Made by a program: the position numbers and the translations under genes. A stretch of 64,000 nucleotides of DNA, from the NCBI GenBank assembly GCA_946626605.1, contig CAMOUL010000001.1:1-64000 (forward strand), given 5' to 3'. Shown piece after piece: positions 17,961 to 26,464 of this stretch (position 1 is its first letter; each line of letters begins with the position of its first letter). Under the pieces are notes generated by a model. The model made no database searches and had not been told where the DNA came from. It saw only the letters and a program-made list of their open reading frames with translations. This DNA is from an uncultured Bacteroidales bacterium (lineage in GTDB: Bacteria > Bacteroidota > Bacteroidia > Bacteroidales > Paludibacteraceae).

Positions 17961-19946
17961 TTAGAAAGTGGCGCGTAATAACAGATGCAAATCTGTGCGA
18001 GTGAGTGGGCGGCTGTGAGCAGCTGCCCATTTTCGTGCATAGACGGTTTCAGAGGCACGGAAATAGAGGGCCAATTGCGGAATGATCTGCCAACGAAGAC
18101 AGAGGTACGCGCGGCCACCGAGACCATAGACGGCAGGGATGGAAAAAGCATAAAGTACATCGTGCTCGTAGAGGTAGATGCGGTTGGACCAGTTTTGAGC
18201 ATCAAAGAACTGAAGCCTCAGTCTGATGCTCAAAGGTGTAGGGTGTAAAGTGTAAGGTGTAGAAAAGTCATAGGCTACATCTTGCGCGAGGCTGAGGCCG
18301 TAAGGGATGGATTGTTGATTGGTGATTGTTGATTTTTGATTTGTGAGGTTGGCGTCAAGAGTTGTTCGTAGACTCCAACCGTTGCGTTGCCAATCGAAGA
18401 GGAAGCGAGCTGAATAAGTGGCTTGCTCTCCTTTTTGCTTGGCGCGAAGGCGGAGAGCGAGCCAATATTTTTGATTTTTGATTTCGGATTTTTGATTTGA
18501 ATGATACTGCGCTTCGGCCATGGCATCGTAACCGAGGGTGCGGGTGGCATCGCCGAGACCGTATTTATAGCCGGAGAAATAGAAGATATCGCCATATCCG
18601 ATGAAACGCCAGTTGCGGAGACGCGTGATGTCGAAGCCCAAGTATCCTCCGTTCTCGTCGCCGAGACGCGAAGTCTCGGAGAAAGCGTAACCAAGGGCAT
18701 TGTCGAAATAAGGGGAATAGTAGCGGTATAAGGCTATCAGGCTTACTCCGGAAGTCGGATAAAACCTGCTTCCTACAATAAGCCCGATACCCCATTTAGA
18801 ATTTGTGATTTTTGATTGTTGATTTATGATTTCGTTATTTTGTGCTGTGGCGAGTTCGGCGAAGAGATCAAACCAGCCGTGGTTGTAACGGAAAGAGGCA
18901 CCGATGACGGCTTGGTTACGCCCGCGGAAATAATGCCGGTTATACTTGGCGTTGGTATAAGGATGGATAGAGTCCGACCAGATATTTTCGATGGCCGTCA
19001 GTTCCACTTGCAGTTTCTTATGGCGCAGGGTGAGGTTGGCGCCCAACAAATGATGCCAAGTGGAGTCATTGGCACGGCGCATGGAGTAGAGGGCTGAGAC
19101 ATCAAGACGGGTGGTTTTGTTCCATTCCCAGCGCAGAGCAGCTCCGGCGCCATGCAGTCCTTGTCCATCCACGGACGAGTAATAACGGAGACCTTCGCGT
19201 TGCTGGCCGATAGAAGTGACATACATCGATTTGCCGGCATGAAAAACGGGTGCGAGGACGAGTCCCTGTCCGAAAGAGGCTTGGAAATTTCCGGCCACAA
19301 GGGTATGCAGATGCGGGGCAATGTCGTTTAGTTGGAGGTATGCTCCGTACTGTAGATCACGGGCAAAACCTCCTGCGGGACGGCGGAGTTGAACCCCAAA
19401 GGTCACACGTCGCCGGAAATCAAAACGATAACGAAACTGGGTGTAAATAGGGTCGGTTCCTTCGTACGCTTCGATATTCCGCGCATCAATGCGGGTGATA
19501 ATCTCATGGTGAGCTTTAGCGAAAACTTCTTTCGCGTAAAGCTCATTGGTGATAGGTGATTGGTTATTGGTGATTTGGACGAAAGGCAGGAGATCGCGGA
19601 TTTCGTAATCGGCTAATTCGGGGATGAGACGGAGTTCGTAGAGAGATTCGAAGGGATGACGGTAAGCGTAGGCGAGGATGGCATCAATCTGTTGCGGGGA
19701 GAGGAAATAGAGCTGGGTGAGTTCTTCATCAGAGGTATTGTTCAGGTCAATGGGCGATTCATGGAGAGTATATAGGTCGGTTTGCAGTTGTTCGTAATCG
19801 ACTTCGCCGAATTCCGTAACGGCGTTATAGATGTCCAATATGACTTCGTCGATGTTGAAGGGGGTAGGGGTTAGAGGATTAGAGGTTACGGGGAACGCGA
19901 ATAACCAGCCCCATAATGCCGATATGAGCAGAAATCTCCTTTGCAT
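17961..19946 (-). CDS. Helix-hairpin-helix protein with outer-membrane beta-barrel-like body
   Basis: 661 residues from the ATG at 19946. A longer frame to 19973 would start upstream of the promoter and was rejected. A signal peptide (FLLISALWGWLFAFPVTS) is followed by a ComEA-like helix-hairpin-helix region at about residues 45-125 (SPIDLNNTSDEELTQLYFL, SPQQIDAILAY). The remainder is rich in alternating aromatic strands and ends in R-A-T-F, as outer-membrane barrels do. The family is common in Bacteroidota and its function is not established. Five heptad-repeat inserts are in frame: QSPITN-, QSKITN-, SEIKNQ-, STITNQ- and YTLHPTP-type. Another unit, LTPTP, sits just after the signal peptide. 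Confidence 0.8.
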   Translation of the reverse strand: MQRRFLLISALWGWLFAFPVTSNPLTPTPFNIDEVILDIYNAVTEFGEVDYEQLQTDLYTLHESPIDLNNTSDEELTQLYFLSPQQIDAILAYAYRHPFESLYELRLIPELADYEIRDLLPFVQITNNQSPITNELYAKEVFAKAHHEIITRIDARNIEAYEGTDPIYTQFRYRFDFRRRVTFGVQLRRPAGGFARDLQYGAYLQLNDIAPHLHTLVAGNFQASFGQGLVLAPVFHAGKSMYVTSIGQQREGLRYYSSVDGQGLHGAGAALRWEWNKTTRLDVSALYSMRRANDSTWHHLLGANLTLRHKKLQVELTAIENIWSDSIHPYTNAKYNRHYFRGRNQAVIGASFRYNHGWFDLFAELATAQNNEIINQQSKITNSKWGIGLIVGSRFYPTSGVSLIALYRYYSPYFDNALGYAFSETSRLGDENGGYLGFDITRLRNWRFIGYGDIFYFSGYKYGLGDATRTLGYDAMAEAQYHSNQKSEIKNQKYWLALRLRAKQKGEQATYSARFLFDWQRNGWSLRTTLDANLTNQKSTITNQQSIPYGLSLAQDVAYDFSTPYTLHPTPLSIRLRLQFFDAQNWSNRIYLYEHDVLYAFSIPAVYGLGGRAYLCLRWQIIPQLALYFRASETVYARKWAAAHSRPLTRTDLHLLLRATF

Positions 19947-19950
19947 GGTG

Positions 19951-19980
19951 CAAAAATACAACTTTTTTTGCACATATCAA
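19951..19980 (-). promoter_or_regulatory. Leftward promoter of the helix-hairpin-helix gene, nearly leaderless
   Basis: On the minus strand TTG (forward 19978-19980), a 19-bp spacer and TATTTTTG (forward 19951-19958). The ATG starts only five bases after the box, so the mRNA is probably leaderless. It interleaves with the divergent promoter at 19968-19998. Confidence 0.75.
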
Positions 19981-19998
19981 AATATTTTTGTATCTTTG
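19968..19998 (+). promoter_or_regulatory. Rightward promoter of the LPG-synthase-like membrane protein
   Basis: TTG at 19968-19970, a 20-bp spacer and TATCTTTG at 19991-19998. The ATG at 20008 leaves a leader of only a few bases. The two divergent -33 elements lie within 13 bp of each other, so polymerase binding should be mutually exclusive. Confidence 0.75.
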
Positions 19999-20007
19999 CG
20001 CGAATTT

Positions 20008-21042
20008 ATGACGAAACGGCAGATATATCGAATTATTGAGTGGAGTGTGGCGATAGCGGCATGCGGGTACTTGATATGGCGGTTAGCGACGTATGAAGAC
20101 TATGCGTCGTTGGCCGCAAGTCTGCGTGCGATGGGTTGGAAAGAGTGGGGTGCTTTGGTGCTATGCGTAGCGTTGATGCCGGTGAATATGGCCATTGAAG
20201 CATGGAGATGGTATTCTTTAATGAATGAAGGAGTTAGTGAATTAGGGAATGAGGGAATGAGAGAGTTAGGGAATGAGGGGATTTCGTTTAGGGAGGCGCA
20301 GAGACAGGTGTATTATTCCAAACTCGCCGGACTCATTACTCCATGGCGGCTGGGGGAATATCCGTCTCGTGCCATTCTGATGGCACAGGAAATGCACAAT
20401 TCACAATTCACAATTCACAATGCACAATTCACAATTCACAATTCACAATGCACAATTCAGAATGCAAGTGAGAGTAAAGACTCTTCTGTCTGGCCGCAGG
20501 TGTTGAGTATGGGGGCCGTCGGCAGCGCCACGATGACATTTGCCATTGTCTTAGCGGGAGCGGGAGCGATAGCGCTAGGAGCACTATCATTGGAGATTGG
20601 AAATTGGAAATTGGAGAATGAATATATCTATCTCGTTGGTGCTGTGATGTTGCTGTTGGTGGTTGGATTGGCATTGGCGCCGAGGTTGTTGAAGCGATGG
20701 GCTACGGTGTCACATGGGTTGATCTTGAAGAGCGTAGGGCAGAGTTTGGTGCGGTTGGTTTGCTGGTGTGTGCAATTGGCGCTGGTGCTATGGGCGTTAG
20801 GAGCCTTCAGTTTTCAGCCATCAGCTATCAGCTCTTTATTTATTTATTACCTTCTCGTGACGATGACGCCGAATGTGCCGATAGCGGAAGTAGGTGTACG
20901 CGGCGCATGGGCGATAGTGGTGTTTGGTACAGCAAATGCTGCGTTGGCGGGAGTGATCTTATGGGGAATTAACACGTTATTGCCCTGTCTGATTTGGCCT
21001 TTTATTGTAAATAAAAAAACAAAAAAAATGTATAATTCTTAA
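20008..21042 (+). CDS. Lysylphosphatidylglycerol-synthase-like (flippase-like) integral membrane protein
   Basis: 344 residues from ATG 20008. Several membrane segments and the pattern W-R-W-x-x-L, Y-S-K-L-A-G-L-I-T-P-W-R-L-G-E-Y-P, and P-N-V-P-I-A-E-V-G-V-R-G-A fit the UPF0104/LPG_synthase_TM family, which includes lipid flippase-like proteins. Heptad-derived inserts interrupt it: NEGVSELGNEGMRELGNEG near residue 75, HNSQFTIHNAQFTI near 133 (about 24 residues in all), LEIGNWKLENE near 195 and FQPSAISS near 270. The last codons (MYNS) and the stop lie inside the left inverted repeat of an inserted element, so the original C-terminus may have been altered. Its neighbours do not show a substrate. 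Confidence 0.78.
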   Translation: MTKRQIYRIIEWSVAIAACGYLIWRLATYEDYASLAASLRAMGWKEWGALVLCVALMPVNMAIEAWRWYSLMNEGVSELGNEGMRELGNEGISFREAQRQVYYSKLAGLITPWRLGEYPSRAILMAQEMHNSQFTIHNAQFTIHNSQCTIQNASESKDSSVWPQVLSMGAVGSATMTFAIVLAGAGAIALGALSLEIGNWKLENEYIYLVGAVMLLLVVGLALAPRLLKRWATVSHGLILKSVGQSLVRLVCWCVQLALVLWALGAFSFQPSAISSLFIYYLLVTMTPNVPIAEVGVRGAWAIVVFGTANAALAGVILWGINTLLPCLIWPFIVNKKTKKMYNS

Positions 21043-21153
21043 TGGTGGTACTGCGTACCCTTGAATCTTCGTACAATCAACTTATTCATAAATAAATTTA
21101 CAATAACTTGCTTGTCCAAATCTTCACTCTCAGAGTCCAATTAATAATTATAC
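21030..21153. mobile_element. MITE-like element, copy 1, with 15-bp terminal inverted repeats
   Basis: The left end GTATAATTCTTAATG (21030-21044) and right end AATTAATAATTATAC (21139-21153) are inverted repeats matching at 13 of 15 positions. The 124-bp unit is closely similar to 30679-30805. An inner hairpin GGTAC-TGC-GTACC is kept, with a changed loop, in the other copy. Similarity continues to the right for about 50 bp of A/T-rich sequence. It encodes no protein and supplies the stop codon of the upstream membrane protein. No clear target-site duplication was seen. Confidence 0.7.
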
Positions 21154-21230
21154 CGATAAACATACATAATTTTTCAAAAATGCCAAAAATATAATTAATC
21201 AGCAAAAATATCTAAATTTTTATCTAAAAT

Positions 21231-21261
21231 TTGCACAATTGAAAAAAAAGTAGTAAATTTG
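21231..21261 (+). promoter_or_regulatory. Promoter of malQ
   Basis: TTG at 21231-21233, a 20-bp spacer and TAAATTTG at 21254-21261, followed by a 36-bp leader to the ATG at 21298. Confidence 0.8.
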
Positions 21262-21297
21262 CAAGCAAATTTGTAAAATATTAAACTCTTCTATATC

Positions 21298-23901
21298 ATG
21301 AACATTAATTTTCAGATTCATTATCGTGCCGAGTATGGGCAGAGTCTTTGCGTGATCGAGACGCAAGAATCGATTTTGGGTTGGACCGAGAAATCGCCAT
21401 TGGTGCTGAATTGCCAAGGAACCGATTTCTGGCAGGCCAATGTTCCTATCAGTGATTTTGCCGGCAGTATCCGGTACAAATATGCGATTCGTGTAGGCGA
21501 AGGTCAGTATATCTACGAGGCCGGCGAGCCACGTACATTGACTCTGAAGGCTGCGGACAAGAACCTGGTGGTTCGCGATGCATGGCAGGCCAGTACGTAT
21601 GAGGACAGTTTCTATACCACAGCTTTCGTTAAGGCGCTTTTCCATCGTTTGAATCCCGCTAAGCCCAAGGCAGCGAAGGGTAATATCCGTTTCTCAATTG
21701 ACTTGCCGCAGATTAAACCGACGCAGGGCGTAGCTATCATCGGTAACTGCGATGAGTTGGGTAACTGGGATCCGGATAACAAGCTCGTGATGAACGATGC
21801 GGAGTTCCCGCTTTGGCGCGCAGATATCATGGTAAAGGGGCAGGATATCGTGGAATACAAATACGTGATCTACGACCTGAAGACCGGATCTGTGGTGGAC
21901 ACCGAATGGGGCGAGAACCGTCAGATATGGGGTGTAGAGAAAGGAAGCGTGATCTATGAGAACGACCGTGCTTTCCGTCGTACGCAACCGCGTTGGAAAG
22001 GTGCCGGTGTAGCCGTACCGGTATTCTCGCTGCGTAGCGAAGAAGGCTTCGGTATTGGTGAGTTCCAGGACCTGAAGAAAATGGCAGACTGGGCTGCGGC
22101 TACGGGGCAACAGATGATTCAGACCTTGCCGATCAACGATACGACGCTGCGTCATAATAACCTCGACAGCTATCCGTATAATGCGGTGAGCGTGTTTGCA
22201 TTGCACCCGATATACATCAATATCGAAAAGATGGGTCGTCTGACTCCGGCACAGAAGAAGAAATACGACGCGCAGAAGGCTGCTTTCAACGCCCTGAATT
22301 TTGCGGACTATCAGAACGTATATGACGCGAAGATGGTGTTCTTCAAGGCGCTGTATAAGCAAGATAAGGATGCGCTCTTCAGCAGCGAGGAATACAAGGC
22401 TTTCGAGGCGAAGAACAGCGAATGGCTCGAGCCCTATGCGGAGTTCCTGCACAAACGCGACAAACAGCCGAAGGATTTCTATAAATACCTGCAGTTCCAT
22501 GCCGATAAGCAGTTGGCAGACGCTGTGGCTTATGCGCACTCGATTGGCGTAGCGATGAAGGGTGATATACCTATTGGTATCAGCCCGGACAGCGTAGATG
22601 CAGCGGTTTATCCGGAGTTGTTTAATCTGGACGCCAGTGCCGGTGCTCCGCCCGATGATTTCTCCATCAGTGGTCAGAACTGGGGCTTCCCGACGTATAA
22701 CTGGGACAAGATGGCCGAGGATAACTTCGGCTGGTGGCAGAAGCGTTTCCGCAAGATGCAGGATTATTTCGATGCATACCGTGTAGATCATATCCTTGGT
22801 TTCTTCCGTATTTGGCAAATGCGCAAGACGGATGTATGGGGGCTCTGCGGACATTTCGTTCCGGCACTGCCGTACAGTTACGATGACCTCTGCGCGCAGG
22901 GCGTATGCCTCGATTGGGATCGTATGACCAAGCCGTATATCCGCAGCAATTTCTTGGGCGATGTGCTGGGTTATGATACCGAGTGGGCTAAAGCGAACGC
23001 ACTGAATACGCACGACGGCTATATCTATTGGTTCAAACCGGAGTTTGACACCCAAGCGAAGGTTCAGGAGTGGGCAGACCGTCTGTTGGGTGACGAGAAA
23101 CAACTGAAGGCCAGCGGCCTGAGTGAGGCGGCAGTAAAGAATATCTGCAACGGCTTGATTTATCTGCATTGCGAGGTGCTGTTTGTAGAAGATCAGCGTC
23201 GTCCGGGATGGTTGCATCCGCGTATCTCGATCTATCAGAGCCACTCGTTCAACGAACTCTATAGCGATCAGAAAGAGGTACTGATGCGCATCTATAACGA
23301 TTATTTCTTCCGTCGTCATACGCAGTTCTGGCGCGACTCGGCAATGCGTAAGTTACCGACGCTGATCGGCGCAACGCATATGTTATGCTGCGGCGAGGAT
23401 TTAGGAATGGTTCCGGCTTGTGTACCCGATGTGATGCATGAGTTGCAGATCCTGAGTCTGGAGATCCAACGTATGCCGAAAGACCCGACGGTTAAGTTCG
23501 CTCATCCGGCTGATGCTCCCTATCAGAGTGTCTGCACGACCGGTACGCATGATATGAACCCGTTACGCGCATGGTGGGAAGAGGATCGCGCGGTGACCCA
23601 GCGTTTCTACAACGAACAGATGGGTTGGTGGGGCGACGCGCCGAAAGAGATGACGCCGGAGATCGCCGAGTTCATCATCAACCAACATATGTACAGCCCG
23701 GCAATGTGGACGATTCTGCCGCTGCAAGATTGGCTTGCTATCGACGGCGATGTCCGCATCAAAGACCAGTTCGCCGATCGAATCAACGTACCGGCAAACC
23801 CGCGTCATTTCTGGAACTATCGTATGCACTTGGGCTTGGAAGATTTGATGAAATGCGATAAACTGAACGCGAAGATCAAGCAGTTGACGAGCGTTCGATA
23901 A
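21298..23901 (+). CDS. malQ: 4-alpha-glucanotransferase (GH77) with two CBM20 modules
   Basis: 867 residues. Two N-terminal CBM20-type starch-binding modules (about residues 1-115 and 125-225; the second has GNCDELGNWDP) precede a GH77 domain, the DPE2/Bacteroidota type. Likely catalytic residues are Asp497 in YRVDHILGFFRIW, Glu700 in CCGEDLGMVP and Asp752 in TGTHDMNPLR. The enzyme transfers alpha-1,4-glucan segments between malto-oligosaccharides and glycogen or maltodextrin in the cytoplasm; no signal peptide is present. It has its own promoter. A sugar-type oxidoreductase gene follows after 8 bp, suggesting co-transcription. Confidence 0.96.
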   Translation: MNINFQIHYRAEYGQSLCVIETQESILGWTEKSPLVLNCQGTDFWQANVPISDFAGSIRYKYAIRVGEGQYIYEAGEPRTLTLKAADKNLVVRDAWQASTYEDSFYTTAFVKALFHRLNPAKPKAAKGNIRFSIDLPQIKPTQGVAIIGNCDELGNWDPDNKLVMNDAEFPLWRADIMVKGQDIVEYKYVIYDLKTGSVVDTEWGENRQIWGVEKGSVIYENDRAFRRTQPRWKGAGVAVPVFSLRSEEGFGIGEFQDLKKMADWAAATGQQMIQTLPINDTTLRHNNLDSYPYNAVSVFALHPIYINIEKMGRLTPAQKKKYDAQKAAFNALNFADYQNVYDAKMVFFKALYKQDKDALFSSEEYKAFEAKNSEWLEPYAEFLHKRDKQPKDFYKYLQFHADKQLADAVAYAHSIGVAMKGDIPIGISPDSVDAAVYPELFNLDASAGAPPDDFSISGQNWGFPTYNWDKMAEDNFGWWQKRFRKMQDYFDAYRVDHILGFFRIWQMRKTDVWGLCGHFVPALPYSYDDLCAQGVCLDWDRMTKPYIRSNFLGDVLGYDTEWAKANALNTHDGYIYWFKPEFDTQAKVQEWADRLLGDEKQLKASGLSEAAVKNICNGLIYLHCEVLFVEDQRRPGWLHPRISIYQSHSFNELYSDQKEVLMRIYNDYFFRRHTQFWRDSAMRKLPTLIGATHMLCCGEDLGMVPACVPDVMHELQILSLEIQRMPKDPTVKFAHPADAPYQSVCTTGTHDMNPLRAWWEEDRAVTQRFYNEQMGWWGDAPKEMTPEIAEFIINQHMYSPAMWTILPLQDWLAIDGDVRIKDQFADRINVPANPRHFWNYRMHLGLEDLMKCDKLNAKIKQLTSVR

Positions 23902-23909
23902 TCTGCTCT

Positions 23910-24806
23910 ATGCGCAAGAATGTAGTCATCATCGGATTAGGCAAGATAGCCCGTTATCATATTGCGGCGTTGGAAGCAACGCCGCAATATGTTGTTTGCG
24001 GCGTATGTGATATCGACCCGCATGCCGTTGCGCGTGCCGAATGTCCGGATGTACCGTTCTATACGAATTACGAGCAACTTCTGGATACGCTTCATCCGGA
24101 AATCGCGGTGATAGCTACTCCTCCTGCGACGCATTATGCAATTTCCTTGGCTTGCGTGGAACGCGGCGTGCTTCCGTTTGTAGAGAAACCGCTTGCGACC
24201 ACCGGTGAGGAGGTGCAGCGTTTCTTTGATGCGCCGCTTAGAGGGCATTATACGCCGATGTATCATACGATTTATGGCGAGGAGTTGATTTGGTTAGAGT
24301 CACATTGTCCGCTTGGCAGAATAGATAAGGTACGCATGGAGTTATCGGATCCGTATGCCGATGCGTCGGGTAGGATAGACGCGGCGTATATCGGATTAGG
24401 CGGCTGTTGGCTGGACAGTGCTCCGAATGCGCTGGCGCCGTTGCTGCGCCTGCTTCCGGAATGCAGCCTGACGGAGATCGCAGTGAGTCATTGGCGCGAC
24501 CCGCGAAGCGGACTGCCGTATGCCAGTTATCTGAGCGGAAGGGCAGGTAAGACGGAAGTGGAGATCGAAGTGAGATGGGACAAGGGTATGAACCGCAAGG
24601 AGACTTTTCTCGAGGCGGACGGGCATCACTATGTATTAGATCACTCGGGTCAGGCGGTTTGGCGAGACGGCGAAGAGTTGTTCGCTTATAAGGACGAGAA
24701 CCGGTTGACGAGACAATACTCCAATTTATACCGACTATACCCCGAGCGTGTTCCGACCGAGGCGATGGAAAAACAGATGAGCGACATAATCTATAAATAT
24801 ATTTAA
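23910..24806 (+). CDS. Gfo/Idh/MocA-family NAD(P)-dependent oxidoreductase
   Basis: 298 residues. The N-terminal Rossmann motif (VVIIGLGKIARYH, residues 5-17), the D at the end of strand two (GVCDID), and the E-K-P motif (Glu92-Lys93-Pro94 in PFVEKPLA), whose Lys is the usual catalytic residue, define the family. The C-terminal half lacks a clearly recognisable substrate-specific motif, so the sugar or inositol-type substrate is unknown. It follows malQ by 8 bp, and the next gene starts 2 bp after its stop, so the three form an operon. A perfect 15-bp hairpin lies within the coding sequence at 23958-23991. Confidence 0.88.
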   Translation: MRKNVVIIGLGKIARYHIAALEATPQYVVCGVCDIDPHAVARAECPDVPFYTNYEQLLDTLHPEIAVIATPPATHYAISLACVERGVLPFVEKPLATTGEEVQRFFDAPLRGHYTPMYHTIYGEELIWLESHCPLGRIDKVRMELSDPYADASGRIDAAYIGLGGCWLDSAPNALAPLLRLLPECSLTEIAVSHWRDPRSGLPYASYLSGRAGKTEVEIEVRWDKGMNRKETFLEADGHHYVLDHSGQAVWRDGEELFAYKDENRLTRQYSNLYRLYPERVPTEAMEKQMSDIIYKYI

Positions 24807-24808
24807 CT

Positions 24809-26233
24809 ATGGAAGAGACCATTCTTCGATTTCGATATAACATCTATCGTGAGAGCAAGTTGAAAGCCCGGTTGTGTCAGATAGGCATATGTATCGGCGT
24901 GATCGCTGTGATTTTCGCGACGGCTTGGTGGGTCAAGGAAACGGGTGGCAGGGATGTGATTAATAATGTCATCGCTTCTTTCGTCGGTGTAGCCGCATTG
25001 TTTGTGCTGGCGCAGTTGGTGGTTTGGCTCCTTCATCATAATGAGGACAAGAACAAAGTGAGTTACCGCAATCAGGATATGTGGGCGCAGTACGGCACAC
25101 GGTATCGCGAGATCTTTGCGATGAACAGCTCCCGATTCGTTGTTTACTGCGAGCCGTTGTTCTATGCGAAGGATGCGAAGAAGATCGCGGTGAAGGATGA
25201 ACCGAAGGACTTTTTCCAGTTGGATCCGTATATCAAGATGCATTGCAGCACGTTGTTAGAGGCGCATGCGATGAGTAACAAGTTGGACAGTGTGACGGTA
25301 CGCTTGACGGATTTCGAGGCGCCTACGGAGGCGAACGGGCAAGTAGCTACAATCTATTCAGGACGCAGTTCGTATTTGGCGCATCTGTTAACCAACCGCG
25401 CGTTGGATTATTTCATCGAAGGCGATCTGTCGGTACGCAAGCTCTATGAGAACGACAAGACGCTTCGCCCCCTGCGCCGCGCGATGCTCTCCAACCACTT
25501 CGGCGTCAACGCCTTAGTTTTTCTCAAGAAAGGAGAGGATAAAGACGGTTATCTCCTATTACCGCACCGGAAAGGTAATGCGACGGTAGCGAAGAACAGC
25601 CTGACGGCGAGTATCGCTACGCGTCTGGAGATGCCCGGAGACACGTTCCCGAAAGAGTATGAGGATCATATGACGCCTGAGTATATCGAAGAGGGGTGTA
25701 TCCGGGATAATATCGCCAAGTCCATTTGGGTGAGTCAAGCATGGCTGGATAAGAAAGAGAAAGAATTTGCCGCGAAGAACGAGCGGTTCATGGATATCCA
25801 TTTTCTTGGTCTTAGCCGTGACATCTACGAAGGCGGCAAGCCGACTTTGTTCTACGTAGTGCATCTGGATGCGACTCATAAAGAGTATGAAACGGAAAGA
25901 GCGGAGTTTATTCGGACAAAAGAAGAGAAGGAGAAGAAGGAACGCAAGGAAGCTTCGTACTATCGGCTGTTGGTGCCTACCCATTCGATAGACGAGGTGG
26001 AGAAAGTACATATTGCAGAATGGTCGTCCGTGAACATGCAGGCGATAACTGACTGCAAGACGGGTAAGCCGATTGAGCCAGAGAAGACGATTCATGACAT
26101 CCGTTTGGATAAGGCGTTACTGACCTTTAAGGATGAGCATGAAAAGAGCTTTAAGGCTCCGTTTGAGCAGAATCTGATTAGCAACTTCTTGTTTTATAGG
26201 AATAGCGGGTTAGAGGAGAAAGGTGAAAAATGA
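24809..26233 (+). CDS. Unrecognised two-TM protein with soluble C-terminal domain
   Basis: 474 residues. A short basic N-terminus is followed by two membrane segments (about residues 26-45 and 52-75) and a large soluble part. Residues about 235-290 (MLSNHFGVNALVFLKKG...GYLLLPHRKGNATVAKNSL) look faintly like the start of a NUDIX-type hydrolase domain, as in membrane-tethered effector-like proteins. I do not see the full GX5EX7REUXEEXGU signature, and no nucleotide-cyclase gene is nearby. A charged helical stretch (EEKEKKERKEA) lies near residue 375. It starts 2 bp after the oxidoreductase stop. Function unknown. Confidence 0.75.
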   Translation: MEETILRFRYNIYRESKLKARLCQIGICIGVIAVIFATAWWVKETGGRDVINNVIASFVGVAALFVLAQLVVWLLHHNEDKNKVSYRNQDMWAQYGTRYREIFAMNSSRFVVYCEPLFYAKDAKKIAVKDEPKDFFQLDPYIKMHCSTLLEAHAMSNKLDSVTVRLTDFEAPTEANGQVATIYSGRSSYLAHLLTNRALDYFIEGDLSVRKLYENDKTLRPLRRAMLSNHFGVNALVFLKKGEDKDGYLLLPHRKGNATVAKNSLTASIATRLEMPGDTFPKEYEDHMTPEYIEEGCIRDNIAKSIWVSQAWLDKKEKEFAAKNERFMDIHFLGLSRDIYEGGKPTLFYVVHLDATHKEYETERAEFIRTKEEKEKKERKEASYYRLLVPTHSIDEVEKVHIAEWSSVNMQAITDCKTGKPIEPEKTIHDIRLDKALLTFKDEHEKSFKAPFEQNLISNFLFYRNSGLEEKGEK

Positions 26234-26272
26234 TTAATTATTGTTTAATAACGAGATAGAAAGGAAAGAAAA

Positions 26273-26464
26273 ATGGAAGGGAAAGTATTAAAGAAGAGTC
26301 AGAACAAGATCTTCTGTGGCGTTTGCGGCGGTTTGGCCGAGTATCTGGGAGTGGATTACACCATCATGCGCCTGATTTATGCAGTGCTGTCAATATGCAG
26401 TGCTGCGTTCCCGGGCTTGCTGATTTATCTTATTCTTGCATTGCTGATGCCTGAAGACCGATAA
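26273..26464 (+). CDS. PspC-domain membrane protein
   Basis: 63 residues. The sequence KKSQNKIFCGVCGGLAEYLGVD followed in the same helix region by T-I-M-R-L-I-Y and one hydrophobic segment (about 36-58) is the PspC domain, found in phage-shock-type envelope stress proteins. GAAAGGAAAG just upstream may serve as ribosome-binding site. Its 3' end overlaps the 3' end of ispH on the other strand by 35 bp. A role in envelope stress sensing is inferred from the family. Confidence 0.9.
   Translation: MEGKVLKKSQNKIFCGVCGGLAEYLGVDYTIMRLIYAVLSICSAAFPGLLIYLILALLMPEDR

Noticed and set aside
21694..23319. 541-codon open frame opposite malQ
   Set aside because: It is a shadow of a strongly biased coding sequence. 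malQ has clear catalytic motifs and a promoter, and the opposite frame shows no recognisable protein.
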